64,000 nt of DNA, taken from assembly GCA_035248685.1 (NCBI GenBank), contig DATFHF010000064.1:1-64000 (forward strand), read 5' to 3'. A program made the position numbers and the translations under genes. Positions 61,561 through 64,000 of the stretch are shown here, in pieces (within the stretch, counting starts at the first letter, position 1; each line of letters starts with the position of its first letter). A model generated the notes under the pieces. The model searched no databases, had not been told where the DNA came from, and saw only the letters and a program-made list of their open reading frames with translations. This stretch comes from Jatrophihabitans_A sp035248685 (lineage in GTDB: Bacteria; Actinomycetota; Actinomycetes; Mycobacteriales; Jatrophihabitantaceae).

Positions 61561-62370
61561 GTGGAACAGCCGGACCGGCAACTCAGCTCGTCCTTCGGCG
61601 CGGCGGCGGTCGCCTACGCCGAGCACCGCCCCGACTACGCCGAGGCGGCGGTGCGGTGGGCTTTGGAACCGGCACCAGGCCGGCGGGTGCTCGACCTCGG
61701 CGCCGGCACCGGCAAGCTAACCGCCACGCTGCTCGCGCTCGGCGTCGATGTCATCGCGGTCGAGCCGGACCAGGCGATGCTGGCGGAGCTGCACCGCGTG
61801 CTACCGGATGTCCCGGCGCTGCCGGGTCGGGCCGAGGCAATACCGCTGGCGGACGGGTCGGTGGACGCGGTGCTGTCCGGCAACGCCATGCACTGGTTCG
61901 ACATGAACAACGCGGGGCCTGAGATCGCCCGGGTCCTCGCCGCCGGTGGCATTTTGGCCGGGCTGTGGAACCTGATGGACGACCGCGTCGACTGGGTGGC
62001 CGGGCTGGCTCGGGTCAGCGGCCCGGCAGCGATCGGCCCGCGAGACACCCCGGCCAGTTGGCGTCGCGAGATGGCCGAGCTGCACCTGCCCAAGAACGGC
62101 ACGGCCGCCCGGTTCGGGTCGCCGGAGCAGGCTGAATTCCCGCATGGGCAACGCCGGACCGCCGACTCCCTGGTTGCGACCCTGGCGACCCGAGCCGGGA
62201 TGTTGGTCATGCCCGAACCGGAACGCGAAGCAGCCCTCGGTCGGGTTCGTGCCTTTCTCGCGGGCAGGCCCGAGACGGCCCAGGGCGAGTTCACGCTGCC
62301 GATGCTGACCGGTGTCCTTCGCGTCCCTACGGAATCACGGACGGACTCCGTAGGGACGCCGATCGGCTAA
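61561..62370 (+). CDS. Class I SAM-dependent methyltransferase
   Basis: A 269-residue methyltransferase. Motif I VLDLGAGTGKLTATLL, motif II DVIAVEPDQAML, motif III AVLSGNAMHWFDMN and post-III LAAGGILAGLWN. It resembles the small-molecule/UbiE-like group; acceptor unknown. Start GTG at 61561. The last 16 codons contain a 13-bp inverted repeat that probably terminates transcription, and the stop codon overlaps the stop of the convergent secreted protein gene. Confidence 0.9.
   Translation: MEQPDRQLSSSFGAAAVAYAEHRPDYAEAAVRWALEPAPGRRVLDLGAGTGKLTATLLALGVDVIAVEPDQAMLAELHRVLPDVPALPGRAEAIPLADGSVDAVLSGNAMHWFDMNNAGPEIARVLAAGGILAGLWNLMDDRVDWVAGLARVSGPAAIGPRDTPASWRREMAELHLPKNGTAARFGSPEQAEFPHGQRRTADSLVATLATRAGMLVMPEPEREAALGRVRAFLAGRPETAQGEFTLPMLTGVLRVPTESRTDSVGTPIG
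62321..62359. terminator. Hairpin inside the 3' end of the methyltransferase gene
   Basis: GCGTCCCTACGGA (62321-62333) pairs with TCCGTAGGGACGC (62347-62359), 13-base loop. It lies within the coding end of the methyltransferase and 8 bases outside the stop of the convergent gene. Confidence 0.6.
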
Positions 62371-63437
62371 GAGAAGGAACCACCGCTGAGGATCTGCTGG
62401 TACGTGCTGATGTCGGGCAGCGAGCTGTAGACCCGGATCTGGTCTCGGGACACCCCGAAGCGGCCCATGTTGTAGGACGGCATGCTGCCGGAACCACCTC
62501 GCAGCGTGATCGTCCCGACCGGGTTGAAGTCGAGGGTTGCCCACAGCTGAGTGCCATCGGGCAGGTTCACGTGACTCACCGAGACCGTGAGGATGCTGAA
62601 ACCACCGCAGCCGCTGAACTGCGTCTCGTCGGCGTTGGCCGTCCCGCTCGGGGTTTGACCGTTGAACGACGGTCCGGTGAGCGCTTCCTTTAGCTTCCGG
62701 CCGGTTTGGCAGCCGGGTGGGCTCGGTGCCGGCGGCGGGTTAACGGTTAGCGAGAACGTCCCGGTTGCCGTGCTGCCGCTGGCGTCGGTGACGGTCACCG
62801 AGAACGTCGAGGTGCCCAATGTGCTGGGCGCGCCGAGCAAAAGTCCGGATGGCCGTAGCGTCAGCCCGGCCGGTGACTGCCCGGACCAGGTGTACGGCGC
62901 GGTGCCACCGGAGGCCTGGAACGTCGTGGTGAAGAAGTTGTTGACGAACACGTTGCTACCCGCGCCGATGTCACAGACGCCGGCATTGCAGGTGAAGAAC
63001 TGGGTGTTGATCGTCAGCGGCGGGTTGGTGCCGGTGCCGGTTCCGGTGATCGGCGCTGTCTGCGGGCTGTTCGCCGCATTGTCGGTAACGATCAACGTGC
63101 CCGAGCGCGTCCCGGATGCCGTCGGCGAGAACGTAATCGAGACGCTGCAACTGGTACCTGGCGCGAGCGTCAACCCTGAGCAACCGTCGTTGACCTCGGT
63201 GAAGTCCAGCGGATCAGCACCCCGAGTTGCCGCACTGTTGATGAACAGCGATGCGGTGCCGGTGTTGGCTACCGTGATCGACTGCGCGGCACTCGTGGTG
63301 CCGATGGCTTGAGCGGCGAAGGTGAGCGAAGCCGGGGTCAGTGTGACGGCCGGCGCGGCCGCACTGGCCGGGGTCGTCAGCACACCTACCGCCAGCAGCG
63401 ATGCCGCCGCTACCGATGACAACTTCAGAAGTCGCAT
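62367..63437 (-). CDS. Secreted choice-of-anchor-type Ig-like protein
   Basis: A 356-residue exported protein: signal MRLLKLSSVAAASLLAVGVL through TTPASAAA; an ASPM-SPD-2-Hydin/choice-of-anchor D-like domain (AQSITVANTGTASLFI; APGTSCSVSITFSP; SGTLIVTDNAANSPQ); a putative Ig-like domain (TFQASGGTAPYTWSGQ, TFSVTVTDASGSTATG); a Pro-rich linker; and a C-terminal Cys-containing beta domain (FSGCGGFSILTVSV). Cell-surface or extracellular role is inferred. Start ATG at 63437. Confidence 0.85.
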   Translation of the reverse strand: MRLLKLSSVAAASLLAVGVLTTPASAAAPAVTLTPASLTFAAQAIGTTSAAQSITVANTGTASLFINSAATRGADPLDFTEVNDGCSGLTLAPGTSCSVSITFSPTASGTRSGTLIVTDNAANSPQTAPITGTGTGTNPPLTINTQFFTCNAGVCDIGAGSNVFVNNFFTTTFQASGGTAPYTWSGQSPAGLTLRPSGLLLGAPSTLGTSTFSVTVTDASGSTATGTFSLTVNPPPAPSPPGCQTGRKLKEALTGPSFNGQTPSGTANADETQFSGCGGFSILTVSVSHVNLPDGTQLWATLDFNPVGTITLRGGSGSMPSYNMGRFGVSRDQIRVYSSLPDISTYQQILSGGSFS

Positions 63438-63611
63438 AGTGACCTCATTCCTCGATAGGCCCGACTTCTTGCAGACCTGGGAGGTGTCCTCGGACCTATT
63501 ACCCGGCCAGATATACGGAGCTAAGGCGCAACTGGTTCAGAAAAGGTGTATCGATCTCGACAGCCGGCAAATGACTTGGTGATGTCCAAGCCGCCAACGA
63601 GGATGGGCGCA

Positions 63612-64000
63612 TGCCAACGGACTACTTCGGCGAGGACGTCGCCGAGCACTACGACGATCCCGACGATGCGATGTTCAGCGCCGAGACCATCGGACCGGTC
63701 GTCGAGCTGCTCGCCGAACTGGCCGGCGACGGCGCCGCGCTGGAACTCGGCATCGGCACTGGACGGATCGCCCTCCCGCTGAGTCGGCGTGGAGTACCGG
63801 TACACGGCATCGACCTGTCCACGGCGATGCTTGCTCGGCTTCGCGCCAAGCCCGGTGCGGACCGGATCGGCATAACGGCCGGCGACTTTGCGCAGACCCG
63901 AGTGCCGGGAAGGTTCAGCCTGAGCTACCTCGTCTTCAATACGATCATGAACCTGACCAGTCAGGACGAGCAGGTCGCGTGCTTTCGCAACGTCGCCGAG
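63612..64000 (+). CDS. SAM-dependent methyltransferase (3' end outside window)
   Basis: The first ~129 residues of a class I methyltransferase: motif I LELGIGTGRIALPL, motif II GIDLSTAMLARL and SYLVFNTIMNL. Start ATG at 63612. The rest is beyond the window, so substrate-specific parts are not visible. Confidence 0.87.

Overview
The window is chromosome-like DNA from a high-GC actinomycete. The evidence is pervasive G/C third codon positions, frequent GTG/TTG starts, dense ATGA/GTGA gene overlaps, and actinobacterial marker genes such as rbpA and the neighbouring lnt/ppm pair. I cannot place it below class. No tRNA, rRNA, CRISPR array, insertion sequence or complete integrase was recognised.

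Layout. 0-9.2 kb is ordinary: a partial LacI regulator, a YtcJ-like amidohydrolase, lnt and ppm (lipoprotein acylation and polyprenyl-phosphate-mannose synthesis), rbpA, thymidine kinase, a UMF1-type transporter, a glycerophosphodiesterase and a DUF222/HNH protein. 9.3-30.2 kb is an apparently undescribed biosynthetic locus. One minus-strand transcript carries a 32-codon ORF, an MFS transporter, an ATP-grasp-like protein and a DUF885 hydrolase. A secreted cupredoxin-like protein and a divergent ATP-grasp gene follow. A tight plus-strand operon (16.7-30.2 kb) then encodes an amino-acid N-hydroxylase, a stand-alone cupin, an ATP-grasp ligase, a DDAH-type hydrolase, a methionyl-tRNA-synthetase-like enzyme, a methyltransferase, an L-threonine-kinase-like GHMP kinase, a cysteine-synthase-like PLP enzyme, an argininosuccinate-lyase-like enzyme, another ATP-grasp ligase, an AlaX-like editing domain and an FAD/NAD(P) protein. 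30.2-34.4 kb holds an AraC/VOC/VOC/UvrA-like cassette that may confer resistance.

How the locus may work. N-hydroxylation of lysine or ornithine, followed by a cupin plus a MetRS-like enzyme, is the signature of hydrazine (N-N bond) synthetases known from N-N natural-product pathways. There the two domains are, to my knowledge, usually fused; here they are separate genes 2.2 kb apart. The kinase/PLP pair could supply a beta-substituted amino acid from phosphothreonine or phosphoserine, and several ATP-grasp ligases could build amide bonds without an NRPS. The predicted product is therefore an N-N-containing pseudo-peptide. This is inference from gene families.

34.4-50 kb: small secreted proteins, a SigE-family sigma factor with a YCF48-like membrane partner, a frameshifted amidase pseudogene, a sugar dehydrogenase/epimerase pair, a seven-gene Mrp-type antiporter operon with only one NuoL-like subunit, an M28 peptidase, a secreted alpha/beta hydrolase with a divergent TetR regulator, a cation-efflux-like membrane protein and a HAD phosphatase. 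50-54 kb is sparse and partly decayed, with a frameshifted DUF6884 gene and orphan ORFs. 54-64 kb: a YCF48-like lipoprotein, an SDR/aldo-keto reductase/XRE-regulator group, a GNAT, an APH-like kinase, a MalY/PatB aminotransferase, two methyltransferases (the last cut by the window end) and a secreted choice-of-anchor-type protein.
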